From assembly GCA_945883335.1 (NCBI GenBank), contig CAMCXI010000003.1:1-64000 (forward strand): 64,000 nt of DNA, in the 5' to 3' direction. The notes under the pieces are model-generated. The model did no database searches. It had not been told where the DNA came from and saw nothing but the letters and a program-made list of their open reading frames with translations. Shown one piece after another: positions 39,077-51,910 of this stretch. The stretch comes from Candidatus Methylopumilus universalis. Lineage in GTDB: Bacteria; Pseudomonadota; Gammaproteobacteria; Burkholderiales; Methylophilaceae. The position numbers and the translations under genes were made by a program. Position 1 is the stretch's first letter. Every line of letters begins with the position of its first letter.

Positions 39077-39796
39077 CTACTTCTTTGGCGAGGCGACCAA
39101 AGCCTTCTCAATTTCTGCCGCAGGATAAGCACCTAACATACGCTTGCCATCCGCAAAGAAAATGGTTGGCGTGCTTGTTACTCCCAAACGTTTTGCTAAA
39201 TTTGCCGCTTTTTCAATTGGCGCTTCGCAATTAGCTGTTTTCTTAGGCAACTGATTATTTAGTGCCCAATCTTGCCAAGCTTTACTTCTGTCAGGCGCAC
39301 ACCAAATCGCTTTGGACTTATTGGCCGCATCAGGATGCAACTGCTCTAAGGGCATTAAGAATGTGTAAATCGTCACATCCGTAATATTGCTCAATTCGTT
39401 TTGTTCTAAACGCTTACAAAATGGACAATCAGGGTCTGAAAAGACTGCCATTTTGCGACTGCCATTCCCTTTAACCAGTTTAATGGCTTGGTCAAAAGGC
39501 AAAGCTGAGAAATCAATCCTCGATAAATCGGCTAAACGGTCACCAGTCACGTCTTTTTTAGTTCTGGAATCAACTAAATGGCCTTCGGCAATCAAGAAGC
39601 TAAACTTCTCATCGGTGTAAACGATTTGACCGTTCATATACACCTCATAAAGGCCTGCATAAGGCGTCTTTACAACGCTTTCCACTGACATCTTTGGATA
39701 AGCAGCTTCAACTGCTTTTTTTAATGAGGCCTCATCGGCCCAAATGCTTGCAGCATAAGTTGAGAGAATTGCTGCAATGAGTGATTTTTTTAACAT
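39077..39796 (-). CDS. dsbC: Thiol:disulfide interchange protein DsbC
   Basis: A periplasmic disulfide isomerase of 239 residues: a signal peptide (KKSLIAAILSTYAASIWA), an N-terminal dimer domain, then a thioredoxin fold with the active site FSDPDCPFCKRLE and the cis-proline loop TSTPTIFFADG. A second cysteine pair (IWCAPD, TANCEAP) matches the structural disulfide of DsbC. Substrates may include LptD, encoded 6 kb away. Confidence 0.93.
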   Translation of the reverse strand: MLKKSLIAAILSTYAASIWADEASLKKAVEAAYPKMSVESVVKTPYAGLYEVYMNGQIVYTDEKFSFLIAEGHLVDSRTKKDVTGDRLADLSRIDFSALPFDQAIKLVKGNGSRKMAVFSDPDCPFCKRLEQNELSNITDVTIYTFLMPLEQLHPDAANKSKAIWCAPDRSKAWQDWALNNQLPKKTANCEAPIEKAANLAKRLGVTSTPTIFFADGKRMLGAYPAAEIEKALVASPKK

Positions 39797-39836
39797 GTTT
39801 TTCCTATTAGCTTTTTTATCTTTTTTTGTAAGAGTT

Positions 39837-41009
39837 TTAAATCAGCGCTTGCTTCATCAAAGCGCGTTTGAGTATTGGATGCTGATTAGGCAAGCCCAAG
39901 CCCCAATTGCGTAGCGATCTCACCAAGGCCTGCTTGCTATCGAAAGCACCATACAGGCCATGCGTTAAAGCTTGCATTGCTAACACATCGGCTTTTCTGG
40001 CACGTTCATAGCGACGAAGTACAAATCTATCGCCAATATCGGCTAATGGATTTCGCTCAGCAAGCACCTGAGCCAACCCCACTACATCGCGGAAGCCAAG
40101 ATTCACGCCTTGTCCCGCCATCGGATGGACTTGATGCGCTGAATCACCCAACAGCGCGAGTCTATTGGCAATCATTGCACTGGCATTTTGCTTCACCAGC
40201 GGGAAAGCAACTGCTGGCGTAATGCGATGCATTTTACCCAAAGCATTACCTCCAGCTTGCGCTACATGATCAGCCAATTCGGATGGACTTAAAGCCATTA
40301 AATTTTGGGAATGCTTGGTAGAAAACACCATCGAAATTCTGTTCCCTGCCAAAGGCAACCAAGCCAATATGCCCTCATCCAAAAACCATTGTCGTGCGAT
40401 ATGTTGATGCGGTAATTCCACTTCAAAATTGGCAACCACACCCACATGCTCATAGATGATTTTTTGTTGGCTCAAACCCGCTCGCGCTCTTACCCATGAG
40501 TTACCCCCATCTGCAGCAATCATGAGCTTTGCTTTTAACTGCATGTCATCAGCCAGTTGCAAAGTGGCTTCTTGCTCATGCAATGCAACTGAAGCACCTT
40601 CAGCGCCTATCATCACATCAACATCTAGGGTTTGCAGCTCATCCCAAAGCGCTTGTTGCAGCGCCCTACTTTCAAGGATGTATCCGAGGTTGTCGGCAAA
40701 AACATCTTCCGCATTAAAATTTAAGGCCTCAGCATTTGCATCACCCCAAATTTGCATTTCTGCAATTGGCGTAATTCTTTCGGTATTCATACGCTGCCAA
40801 ACCCCTAAACTTTTTAACCAGTCTGTATTGCCTGGGCTAATTGCGTAAATACGGCTATCCCAATCGTCATTCGTCAATTCAACTATTGGGAATTTTCTAT
40901 CAACCAAAGCGACTGTAAATCCTTGCTTAGCTAAAGCTACCGCCGCAGAAGCGCCCACCAAAGCGGCACCTACAATCACTATGTCATAATGTTTTGTCGT
41001 TGTGCTCAC
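39837..41009 (-). CDS. UbiH/UbiF-family FAD-dependent ubiquinone biosynthesis hydroxylase
   Basis: A 390-residue flavin monooxygenase. The N-terminal dinucleotide motif DIVIVGAALVGASAA carries Ala at the second glycine. It also has AADGGNSWVR and the diagnostic LGDSAHQVHPMAGQGVNLGFRD. It hydroxylates the ubiquinone ring; which carbon (UbiF, UbiI or UbiM type) cannot be read from the sequence alone. It abuts ubiH with no gap, so the two probably act in one pathway. Confidence 0.85.
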   Translation of the reverse strand: MSTTTKHYDIVIVGAALVGASAAVALAKQGFTVALVDRKFPIVELTNDDWDSRIYAISPGNTDWLKSLGVWQRMNTERITPIAEMQIWGDANAEALNFNAEDVFADNLGYILESRALQQALWDELQTLDVDVMIGAEGASVALHEQEATLQLADDMQLKAKLMIAADGGNSWVRARAGLSQQKIIYEHVGVVANFEVELPHQHIARQWFLDEGILAWLPLAGNRISMVFSTKHSQNLMALSPSELADHVAQAGGNALGKMHRITPAVAFPLVKQNASAMIANRLALLGDSAHQVHPMAGQGVNLGFRDVVGLAQVLAERNPLADIGDRFVLRRYERARKADVLAMQALTHGLYGAFDSKQALVRSLRNWGLGLPNQHPILKRALMKQALI

Positions 41010-42173
41010 TTAGCCCCGACTCCCAAAACTCATTTTGCTGACTAATCGCGATTTCACGGGCTTAAGTAAATCAAGCATACCCAAACTCATGCCGCGCAAA
41101 CCTGAAACGCCGACAATATCGTTAGAAAATAAATTGACTAAAAAGTCGGTAAACACCAAACCACGCTTAGTGTCGATTTTACGGCCTTGTTGGTAAGCGC
41201 GCATCATAGCCTCTTTCCCCCATGCTTCTGGCTTGGTTGCTGCAATTTGTTGTGCCAACTCACAAGCATCTCGCAAGCCAACATTAAAACCTTGCCCAGC
41301 AACAGGGTGCATGGTTTGTGCGGCATTACCAATCACCACCAAATGCGGTGCTGTGACTGGATTGAGATATGAAAGTTTGAGGGGGAAAGTAAGGCGTTTA
41401 CCGACACTTAAAAAACGTCCAACACGATCGCCAAAATGTTGATGCAATTGACTTAGAAACTCAGCATCGTTCAGCGCCATCACCTCAGCGACTTCCGCTT
41501 GCTTGCCGGTCCACACCAATGAAAAATCTTCGCCATTCGGAAGAAGCGCCACTGGCCCCATCGGGGTAAATCGCTCATAAGCGATATTGTCATGAGGCAA
41601 TTCGCATTGCACTTTGGTCACCAGCGCATCATGGCCATAAATTTTGGTTTCACGCCGTATGCCAGAAATATCGCCCAAGCTACGGCCGCCATCCGCCAAT
41701 ACAAGAAGTGCGCTGCTTAACTGTTTTGAGACTGAAGCATGATTAAACGTCACCGTCGCATTTTCAGAAGATGGCTCAATATGCGTCGCCTCAGCTTCGT
41801 AAATGACCTTTAGGCCCTTAAAGTCAGCCAGCGCCTCATCTAGGGCTTGCGCGAGAACCCCATAGGAAAGCACATAACCCAACGAAGGAAAATCATGATC
41901 CTGCGCTCGGAGTAAGCTGCGCCCAAAACTACCGCGCTGTGAAATATGAATAGTATTAATCGCCGTTGCTTGGGACTCTAATTTTTTCCAAACGCCTAAA
42001 TTTTTCAAAATGGCACGACTGCCATAAGAAAGTGCCAAAGCCCGTTGGTCTTGATAAGCAGCACCCTCGGTGCGGGCCTCAAGCATGGTCACAGCGATAC
42101 CATTGTGCTGTAAAGTCAATGCGAGGGTTGCACCTACTGGACCTCCTCCGACGATAATGACTGGGTCAGCCAT
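41010..42173 (-). CDS. ubiH: 2-octaprenyl-6-methoxyphenol hydroxylase (UbiH)
   Basis: A 387-residue FAD monooxygenase: VIIVGGGPVGATLALTLQ, LADGGRS, and IGNAAQTMHPVAGQGFNVGLRDACELA. The last motif, with NAAQ..HP, is typical of the UbiH branch. Its start overlaps the end of pepP by eight bases; pepP-ubiH-ubi hydroxylase is the classic gamma/betaproteobacterial order. Confidence 0.92.
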   Translation of the reverse strand: MADPVIIVGGGPVGATLALTLQHNGIAVTMLEARTEGAAYQDQRALALSYGSRAILKNLGVWKKLESQATAINTIHISQRGSFGRSLLRAQDHDFPSLGYVLSYGVLAQALDEALADFKGLKVIYEAEATHIEPSSENATVTFNHASVSKQLSSALLVLADGGRSLGDISGIRRETKIYGHDALVTKVQCELPHDNIAYERFTPMGPVALLPNGEDFSLVWTGKQAEVAEVMALNDAEFLSQLHQHFGDRVGRFLSVGKRLTFPLKLSYLNPVTAPHLVVIGNAAQTMHPVAGQGFNVGLRDACELAQQIAATKPEAWGKEAMMRAYQQGRKIDTKRGLVFTDFLVNLFSNDIVGVSGLRGMSLGMLDLLKPVKSRLVSKMSFGSRG

Positions 42174-43476
42174 TACGCATCAATGCCTCGATCTCATCCA
42201 CTGTTTTAGGGGCAGCGTGCGTAATCACCTCACCACCACGCTCAGTCACGACAACATCATCTTCAATGCGGATGCCGATGTTCCAAAAATGCTCTGGAAC
42301 ATCTTCTGCTGGCCGAACATAACAGCCTGGCTCTACCGTTAATGCCATGCCTGGCGCCAACATCTTCCAGCTCCCCTGCTTGTCTTTATATTCGCCTGCA
42401 TCATGCACATCCAAACCAAGCCAATGCCCTGTACGATGCATATAAAATTGGCGATAGCTGCCAGTTTCTAGCACTTCTTCAGCGCTACCTTTGCACAATC
42501 CGAAATCAATAAATCCGCGAATAAGCATGTCCAAAGCCGCTTCATGTGGCGCATTCCAGTGATTACTTGGTGAGACCTTAGCGATTGCAGCAGCTTGCGA
42601 GGCCAACACCAACTCATACAAATCTTTTTGGGCCGCGCTGAATTTGCCGTTGGTTGGAAAAGTACGAGTAATGTCAGATGCATAACCATCAAGTTCGCAA
42701 CCGGCATCAATCAGAAGCAAATCACCATCACGCAACGGGGCATTGTTAGCGTTGTAATGCAAGGTGCAAGCATTGGCACCACCTGCAACGATGCTGGTAT
42801 ATGCTGGCGCTTGCGCGCCGTGACGGTAAAACTCATGCAGAAATTCTGCCTCTACTTCATATTCCATCATGCCAGGCTTAGTAAATTGCATGGCACGTTG
42901 ATGTGCTGCCGATGCGATATTGGCTGATTGGCGCATGGTTTCAATTTCGTAAGCAGACTTATACAAACGCATCTCATCTAAATACTTACGAACCTCCACC
43001 ACTTCATCAGGAGCGCTCACGCCCGTTCTAGCTTGCGAGCGTAATTGATTGAGCCAAGCTGTGATACGCCCATCCCAAGCGGCATCTGCACCTAAGCTGT
43101 AAAACAACTTGGCTTGGTTCGCCATTAATTTAGGGGCAATTTCATCTAATTGATTAATAGAATAGGCTTCATCAATACCAAACTCAGCAACTGCGGCCGC
43201 AGGCCCATAGCGAAAGCCATCCCAAATCTCGCGTTCCATGTCTTTATCACGGCAAAATAATACTGTTTTTGGCTCGGCGCCAGCGATGATAAATAAGACA
43301 GACTCAGGCTCTTTGAAGGCAGTGAGATAATAAAAGTAACTATCAAAACGGAAGGGGTAATGACTATCACGATTGCGAATAAGCTCAGGGGATGTAGGAA
43401 TAATCGCTATGCCCTCGCCCATTGCGCTCATTAAACGAAGCCGTCTTAAGCTGAACTCATCTAAGTTGATTGCCAT
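42166..43476 (-). CDS. pepP: Xaa-Pro aminopeptidase (aminopeptidase P)
   Basis: Removes N-terminal residues ahead of proline. An N-terminal creatinase-like domain (RDSHYPFRFDSYFYYLTAF) precedes a pita-bread metallopeptidase domain with LLIDAGCELDGYASDITRTFP (two metal aspartates), HRTGHWLGLDVHD, and a glutamate in LTVEPGCYV. It has 436 residues, the normal size. Confidence 0.95.
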   Translation of the reverse strand: MAINLDEFSLRRLRLMSAMGEGIAIIPTSPELIRNRDSHYPFRFDSYFYYLTAFKEPESVLFIIAGAEPKTVLFCRDKDMEREIWDGFRYGPAAAVAEFGIDEAYSINQLDEIAPKLMANQAKLFYSLGADAAWDGRITAWLNQLRSQARTGVSAPDEVVEVRKYLDEMRLYKSAYEIETMRQSANIASAAHQRAMQFTKPGMMEYEVEAEFLHEFYRHGAQAPAYTSIVAGGANACTLHYNANNAPLRDGDLLLIDAGCELDGYASDITRTFPTNGKFSAAQKDLYELVLASQAAAIAKVSPSNHWNAPHEAALDMLIRGFIDFGLCKGSAEEVLETGSYRQFYMHRTGHWLGLDVHDAGEYKDKQGSWKMLAPGMALTVEPGCYVRPAEDVPEHFWNIGIRIEDDVVVTERGGEVITHAAPKTVDEIEALMRNG

Positions 43477-43488
43477 AAAATTTTCTTA

Positions 43489-45161
<1,673 letters not shown>

Positions 45162-45359
45162 TTTATACTTCCATCAACAAGATTATTTTGGGCCATAAAC
45201 ATTCAAACAGGCATTATGTTGTTCAAAAAAAGCTAAAAAAACACTTCTTTAAGTTATCATATGGGCATGATAAAAAACATATGCCAAAGTCTATTTCTTG
45301 TGGGATTTTATCACCCAAAAAGCAACCCGCGCTCACTTTAATATTCGCGAATACTGATA

Positions 45360-47951
45360 TTGAAATTTACCTTATTCATTTTTAGTGCACTCCTAGTTTT
45401 ATTGAGGACGCAAGTTGCTTGTGCAGATGTGATCAATACACCTGAAAGCAATCTTCAAAACAACGATCCCGTTGGGCTTACGCTCGAGCCACAATTGCTG
45501 TCCAACCCATCATCTAACAGAGATGATGTCCAAGCCCCCATTCAAAAAACTGAGGTGCGCGTCAAGCTGCGCATGAGTAGAAATATCAATAATTTTGATG
45601 TGCTTAACACTCTAGCTGAAACGTCGGAAATAGACCCTCTCACCTTCAAAAAAGTCGCCGATGCTGAAGCCGCGATGATTGCCGATGGTGCGGTAATCAT
45701 TGAGGGCGATCGACTTGAGGTTCAGCTAGACCGAACCATAACGTCATTAGGAAATGCATCGCTCAAAGCTGACAGCAACATTATCTTAGGTGACCGGATT
45801 GAGTTTGATGAGCAGAATCACATAACCCACGCATCAGGGCATGCTTCAATTGAAAGTGAAGATAGTTTAGTAAAGGGTCCAGCATTCCATCTCAATTTGG
45901 ATGACGGAACTGGTGAAATGCCCAAGGCATCTTTTTTTATGCATAAACCACTGATCAAGATTTCGCCTTTAGGCGCCTTAGGTGAAAAGCTTTATGGGCA
46001 AAATCCTGGACTTAATAATGATCTTTTATCTGGGGTAATCGATAGAAACATGATCCCCGTGAATGGCGAATCCCAGCCAGCGACACCTAAAGATAGCAAT
46101 GAAAGCGCCGAGTCCAAAAAAGTAAGCTCACGCGGTGATGCGGAAGTGTTATTTTTTGAAGGTCAATCTAAAAAACGCTTAGTTAAATCTCGCTACACCA
46201 CATGTGAAATCGGCTCAGATGATTGGTATATTAAATCAGGTCAACTAAAAATTAACGATGAAACCAAAACGGCTGAAGCTACTAATGCAATAGTTGAATT
46301 CAAGGGCATGCCTATTTTATACACCCCATGGATCAATTTTCCTTATGCCAACCAACGTAAATCAGGATTATTAGCCCCAATATGGGGCACCACTTCCAAG
46401 AGCGGCTTTGAATTGCTCACTCCTTTCTACTGGAATATCTCACCAAACATGGATGCGACCATAGCAAGTCGTTACTTGAGTAAGCGTGGCTTACAAGCAC
46501 AAGGCGAATTACGTTACTTAGAAGACGATTATGCAGGGATTGTGGCTGCGGAGTATTTGCCAACAGACGACATGACGAACAAAAGCCGTTATTTTGCAAA
46601 AATCAAACATAAACACGATTTCGGAGAAGGTTGGTCTGGCGGCGTCGATGCGCAAACAGTCTCTGACGACAAATACTTTTCTGACTTATCAACGCACATT
46701 ATCACTACCAGTAAGGTTAACTTACTCCAACAAGCTAACATCAATTACTCAGGCAATGTCTGGCAATTTGGGGCTCTGGCGCAAAAATATCAAACACTAG
46801 ACAATAAGTCCTTTCCTTATCAACGCATGCCGCAATTGACACTAAACGGAAGTAAAGATTGGGATTGGGGAACAAGCCGCATTCAAAATCAACTCACGAG
46901 ATTTGAATCTGATCCAAACTCAACTCTTGCAGTAAAGGCGGGAACGCGCTTCAGCACTTACCCAAGCATCAGCATACCCATCACCAGACCTTACGGTTAT
47001 GTCACCCCAAAAATTGGGGTTAATTACACAAGTTACACCTTAGAAAACGTTGATCCGTCCGTATATGAGAAATCTGCCGACCGTACTCTGCCCATTTTCA
47101 GCTTAGATAGCGGCCTGTTCTTTGAGCGTGACACTCGTATTGTGAACCGGGGATACACGCAAACCTTAGAGCCACGTCTTTTTTACGTCTACATTCCCTA
47201 CCAAGACCAGTCACGCCTGCCAGTGTTTGATACTGGCATCGCTGATTTGAATATGAGCTCAATGTTTATTGAAAATCAATACACAGGTGGCGACAGAATT
47301 AACAATGCAAACCAGCTCAGCGTGTCGGTTAGTTCACGCCTGATAGATTCGGAAACAGGGGAACAACGCTTAGCGGCCTCTGTTGGCCAGCGTTTTTATT
47401 TTGAGGATCAAAAAGTAAGCTTACCAAGTGAAGTTAAACGTTCAGGTGCAAGCTCTGACATTGTGACAGCAGTCACAGCAAGGTTAGTTAACAAATGGAA
47501 TATTGATGCTGCTTGGCAATACAACAATGATACTGGAGAAACCGTTAAAGGAAACGTTGGTACAAGATACAATCCCGAGCCAGGCAAGGTGCTTAATTTA
47601 AGCTACCGATATACTCAAAAGAATTTAGAACAAATCAATGCTTCAACACAATGGCCTCTGGGCCACAGTTACTATGGCCTAGTACGAGCCAACTATTCAT
47701 TACGAGAGGGAACAATCATTGAAGGCCTTGCTGGGATTGAATATGACGCTGGTTGCTGGCAATCGCGTTTTGTTATTCAACGTGTTCAAACAGCGACCGC
47801 TGATGCCAACTATGCAATGTTTTTCCAACTAGAACTTGGCGGATTAGCATCGATAGGCTCAAATCCGCTACAATTGATCAACCGAAATATTCCCGGGTAT
47901 AAGAGCAGCGGTCTGCTCCCTGACAATTATCGCCAACTATATAATGAGTAA
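45360..47951 (+). CDS. lptD: LPS assembly outer membrane protein LptD
   Basis: Inserts lipopolysaccharide into the outer membrane with LptE. A signal peptide (ending VACADV) precedes an OstA/LptA-like beta-jellyroll (about 100-230; INVIL-type LKADSNIILGDRIEFDEQNHI) and a large barrel. Length 863. Apart from the signal peptide I see only two cysteines, in TTCEIGSD (about residue 282) and YDAGCWQ (about 799), where E. coli has four. The start is TTG, with no ATG before the upstream TAA. The downstream order surA-pdxA-rsmA is the classic one. Confidence 0.93.
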   Translation: MKFTLFIFSALLVLLRTQVACADVINTPESNLQNNDPVGLTLEPQLLSNPSSNRDDVQAPIQKTEVRVKLRMSRNINNFDVLNTLAETSEIDPLTFKKVADAEAAMIADGAVIIEGDRLEVQLDRTITSLGNASLKADSNIILGDRIEFDEQNHITHASGHASIESEDSLVKGPAFHLNLDDGTGEMPKASFFMHKPLIKISPLGALGEKLYGQNPGLNNDLLSGVIDRNMIPVNGESQPATPKDSNESAESKKVSSRGDAEVLFFEGQSKKRLVKSRYTTCEIGSDDWYIKSGQLKINDETKTAEATNAIVEFKGMPILYTPWINFPYANQRKSGLLAPIWGTTSKSGFELLTPFYWNISPNMDATIASRYLSKRGLQAQGELRYLEDDYAGIVAAEYLPTDDMTNKSRYFAKIKHKHDFGEGWSGGVDAQTVSDDKYFSDLSTHIITTSKVNLLQQANINYSGNVWQFGALAQKYQTLDNKSFPYQRMPQLTLNGSKDWDWGTSRIQNQLTRFESDPNSTLAVKAGTRFSTYPSISIPITRPYGYVTPKIGVNYTSYTLENVDPSVYEKSADRTLPIFSLDSGLFFERDTRIVNRGYTQTLEPRLFYVYIPYQDQSRLPVFDTGIADLNMSSMFIENQYTGGDRINNANQLSVSVSSRLIDSETGEQRLAASVGQRFYFEDQKVSLPSEVKRSGASSDIVTAVTARLVNKWNIDAAWQYNNDTGETVKGNVGTRYNPEPGKVLNLSYRYTQKNLEQINASTQWPLGHSYYGLVRANYSLREGTIIEGLAGIEYDAGCWQSRFVIQRVQTATADANYAMFFQLELGGLASIGSNPLQLINRNIPGYKSSGLLPDNYRQLYNE

Positions 47952-49299
47952 TATGCAAAGCACATTTATGTTCCAAACTATATTTCAATTTATTTTCAAA
48001 CCGATCATTGGATTACTGATGGGTCTGTTTTTGTCAAGTTCAGTGGTATTTGCTGACCAAGCTAAACAAGCTGAAATCGTCAAAATGGATCGTATCGTTG
48101 CTATTGTGGATCAAGTGGTGATTACGGAAAAAGAACTCGCTGATCGCATCAAAAGTGTAAGCGCTCAATTAGAAAAGCAAGGCACAGAGTTACCGCCACC
48201 AGCAATTCTAGAGAAACAAATTCTTGAGCGTATGATTACAGATAGACTTCAACTGCAGTTTGCCAGCCAAACAGGCTTGCGAGTGGATGACAATCAACTA
48301 GACAAGACCATCGAGCGAATTGCTGGCCAAAATAAAATGGATATTCCTGCCTTTAAAAAGGCACTCCAAGAAGATGGCATTCAATATCGTAAATTTAGAG
48401 AAGACATTCGCAATGAAATTACATTGGCTCGCTTGCGTGAGCGCGAGGTAGATAACCGCATTAATATTACTGAATCAGAAATTGACAGCTTTATTTCGAT
48501 GCAATCGGCCTCAAATAGCACTGATGAATTTGAGATTTCTCATATCTTAATTCGTGCTGCCGAAGATACGGCGCCAGAGGATTTGAAAAAACTGCGTGCA
48601 AAAGCTGACGATGCGTTATCACAACTACAGGCAGGAAAAGATTTTGCAAAGATCTCTGCTAGCTTTTCTGATGCGCCAAATGCCCTCGAAGGCGGAAGCT
48701 TAGGTTGGAAAAACGGCTCTCAAATCCCAGCATTATTTCTTGAAGCGTTAAAACCACTCAAAACGGGTGAAGCCAGCCAAGTCCTTCGTAGCCCAAATGG
48801 CTTTCATATTTTAAAGGTTACTAATCGTCGCGGTGGCTCATCCCCATTGGTTGTTGGACAAACGCATGTGCGCCACATTCTGATTAAGTTTAGCGAAGTT
48901 GTTTCAGAAAAAGATGCAATGACGAGAATGTTAGACATCAAGGAACGCCTAGATAATGGTGGAAAATTTGAAGACTTAGCGCGCCAATATTCTGATGACG
49001 GCTCAGCAAAAAGTGGAGGGGATTTATCTTGGGTAAATCCTGGCGATACTGTGCCTGAATTCGAAAAAACCATGAATGCCCTTGCCCCAGGTGAAATCAG
49101 TAACATCATCAAAACACAATTTGGCTTGCACGTGATGCAAGTGATTGAGCGCCGCAATCAAGACATGTCTAAAGAGGCTGCTCGGATCAAAGCTCGCCAA
49201 GAAATCCGCGCTAGAAAATCCGATGAAGCTTTCCAGGATTGGGTACGTGAACTTCGTGACCGCGCTTTTGTTGAGCTTAGACTCGAAGATAAGTATTAA
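47944..49299 (+). CDS. surA: Periplasmic chaperone and peptidyl-prolyl isomerase SurA
   Basis: Folds outer-membrane barrels. A signal peptide (hydrophobic IIGLLMGLFLSSSVVFA), the SurA_N helical domain, then two parvulin domains starting EISHILIR and VRHILIKF. The length of 451 residues is normal. It overlaps lptD by eight bases, so chaperone and client are translated together. A second ATG at 47953 is possible. Confidence 0.95.
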   Translation: MSNMQSTFMFQTIFQFIFKPIIGLLMGLFLSSSVVFADQAKQAEIVKMDRIVAIVDQVVITEKELADRIKSVSAQLEKQGTELPPPAILEKQILERMITDRLQLQFASQTGLRVDDNQLDKTIERIAGQNKMDIPAFKKALQEDGIQYRKFREDIRNEITLARLREREVDNRINITESEIDSFISMQSASNSTDEFEISHILIRAAEDTAPEDLKKLRAKADDALSQLQAGKDFAKISASFSDAPNALEGGSLGWKNGSQIPALFLEALKPLKTGEASQVLRSPNGFHILKVTNRRGGSSPLVVGQTHVRHILIKFSEVVSEKDAMTRMLDIKERLDNGGKFEDLARQYSDDGSAKSGGDLSWVNPGDTVPEFEKTMNALAPGEISNIIKTQFGLHVMQVIERRNQDMSKEAARIKARQEIRARKSDEAFQDWVRELRDRAFVELRLEDKY

Positions 49300-49313
49300 G
49301 CCTTAATCCTGTC

Positions 49314-50321
49314 GTGGCAACCATCCTACCTCGTATCGCCATTACCGCTGGAGAACCAGCGGGCATAGGCTTGGACTTATGCGCTATACTAGCGCATCAA
49401 GCACTTGCAGCCGACATCGTTGTGATTGCCGACCAAGATGCTTTGCGTGCTCGCGCCAAAGCACTCAACATCCAACTATACATTCAAAGTTACCAAGCAG
49501 ATCAAGCGCCGTCATTGCATGTCGGCAATGGAAAAATGACTGTCTTACATCAAGCAACCGCCCAACCTGTTTTAGCAGGCCAGCTAGATAAATCCAATAG
49601 CACTTATGTCTTAACACTGCTATCTAAAGCGCTTCAGGGCTGCAAAGAAAATACATTTGATGCAATGGTCACAGCCCCAGTTCACAAAGGCATAATTAAT
49701 GACGCAGCTATCAGCTTTTGTGGGCATACAGAATTTCTAGCTGAAAAAACCAATACCGAGAAAGTGGTCATGATGCTCGTTGGGGGCGGAATGCGTGTCG
49801 CACTGGCCACAACGCATTTACCATTAACTCAAGTCAGCACTGCAATCACTGAAAAGAGTCTAAGCAAAACGATCCGCATTTTACACGCCGACCTGATTGA
49901 AAAATTTGGCATCAAAAATCCTCGCATCATGGTGGCTGGGCTCAACCCTCACGCGGGTGAAGGTGGCTACTTGGGTGACGAAGAAATCAAAACGATTACA
50001 CCTGTTTTAGAAAAGTTACGCGCAGAAGGCATGAGTCTTATTGGCCCTCTTCCTGCTGACACCATGTTTTCACAAAAAAACATGGTACAAACCGATGCCT
50101 TTCTTGCGATGTATCACGACCAGGGCTTGGCTGTACTTAAACACGCAAGCTTTGGCGAGGGGGTCAATGTAACGCTAGGCTTGCCGATTATTCGCACATC
50201 GGTTGACCATGGCACCGCTCTAGATTTGGCTGGCAAAGGCAACATTCAAATTGGAAGCATGCTGGCCGCCATCAACCTTGCCATCGAGTTGGCTCATACA
50301 AAAAATAATAAAGCCGCATGA
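49314..50321 (+). CDS. pdxA: 4-hydroxythreonine-4-phosphate dehydrogenase
   Basis: A step of the DXP-dependent PLP pathway. ITAGEPAGIGLDL at the start, VTAPVHKG, FCGHTEFLAE, GLNPHAGEGG, PADTMF and MYHDQG carry the substrate and metal ligands. It starts at GTG 49314 and has 335 residues. Its stop overlaps the rsmA ATG by four bases. Confidence 0.95.
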   Translation: MATILPRIAITAGEPAGIGLDLCAILAHQALAADIVVIADQDALRARAKALNIQLYIQSYQADQAPSLHVGNGKMTVLHQATAQPVLAGQLDKSNSTYVLTLLSKALQGCKENTFDAMVTAPVHKGIINDAAISFCGHTEFLAEKTNTEKVVMMLVGGGMRVALATTHLPLTQVSTAITEKSLSKTIRILHADLIEKFGIKNPRIMVAGLNPHAGEGGYLGDEEIKTITPVLEKLRAEGMSLIGPLPADTMFSQKNMVQTDAFLAMYHDQGLAVLKHASFGEGVNVTLGLPIIRTSVDHGTALDLAGKGNIQIGSMLAAINLAIELAHTKNNKAA

Positions 50322-51097
50322 AACATATTGCAAAAAAACGCTTCGGCCAAAATTTTCTCACCGACCAAGGGGTTATTTACAGCTTAGTGGAGGCCATCTC
50401 GCCAAAAGCTGATGACTTATTGGTGGAGATTGGCCCTGGCGTTGGCGCCCTGACTCAGCCACTGCTCAAAAAACTGAATCATCTACACGTGGTTGAAATC
50501 GACCGCGACATTATTAGCTGGATGGAGAACTTTTATTCAAAAGACAAACTCACCATCCATAGCTCTGACGCACTCAAATTTAATTTCGCTGAGCTTGCAA
50601 AGCTTAGCCCTGACCATCAAATTCGGGTCACAGGTAACCTGCCTTACAACATTTCCACGCCGATTTTGTTTCACCTATTAAGTAATATTGACAGCATTAT
50701 CGATATGCACTTTATGCTACAAAAAGAGGTCGTCGAGCGCATGGTGGCAGCACCTTCAACATCAGAATACGGCAGACTTTCTGTGATGTTGCAATATCGC
50801 TTAAAAATGGAGTATCTCATTACTGTGCCGCCAGAAGCATTCGACCCGGCACCTAAAGTAGAGTCAGCCTTTGTAAGGTGCGTGCCGCACAAAGCTTTGC
50901 CTTATCCAGCAAAGAACGAAGCATTGTTTGGAAAAGTAGTAACAGCGGCTTTTGGTCAGCGTCGTAAGACTTTGCGCAACACACTAAAAGAATATTTAGA
51001 TGATGCCGGCTTCACAGCCGTTGGCATTGACTCAAGACTTAGAGCTGAAAATTTATCGGTCGAACAATTTGTGTCGATTGCTAACTTTTTAGCCTGA
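50318..51097 (+). CDS. rsmA: 16S rRNA dimethyladenosine transferase RsmA (KsgA)
   Basis: Dimethylates A1518 and A1519 near the 3' end of 16S rRNA. KRFGQNFLTD, the SAM motif VEIGPGVGALTQPLL, VEIDRD and the catalytic NLPYNIST are all present. 259 residues. It ends the lptD operon. Confidence 0.96.
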   Translation: MKHIAKKRFGQNFLTDQGVIYSLVEAISPKADDLLVEIGPGVGALTQPLLKKLNHLHVVEIDRDIISWMENFYSKDKLTIHSSDALKFNFAELAKLSPDHQIRVTGNLPYNISTPILFHLLSNIDSIIDMHFMLQKEVVERMVAAPSTSEYGRLSVMLQYRLKMEYLITVPPEAFDPAPKVESAFVRCVPHKALPYPAKNEALFGKVVTAAFGQRRKTLRNTLKEYLDDAGFTAVGIDSRLRAENLSVEQFVSIANFLA

Positions 51098-51796
<699 letters not shown>

Positions 51797-51910
51797 AACA
51801 TGACTAAGGACAATCTCATCTACTAAGGGGGTTGCCTTCGAGCATTTGAGGCGAGTTGTCGCAAACAAAGCGAGTGGACTGCAAAAACTTGAGACACTAT
51901 TGTTAAACAG

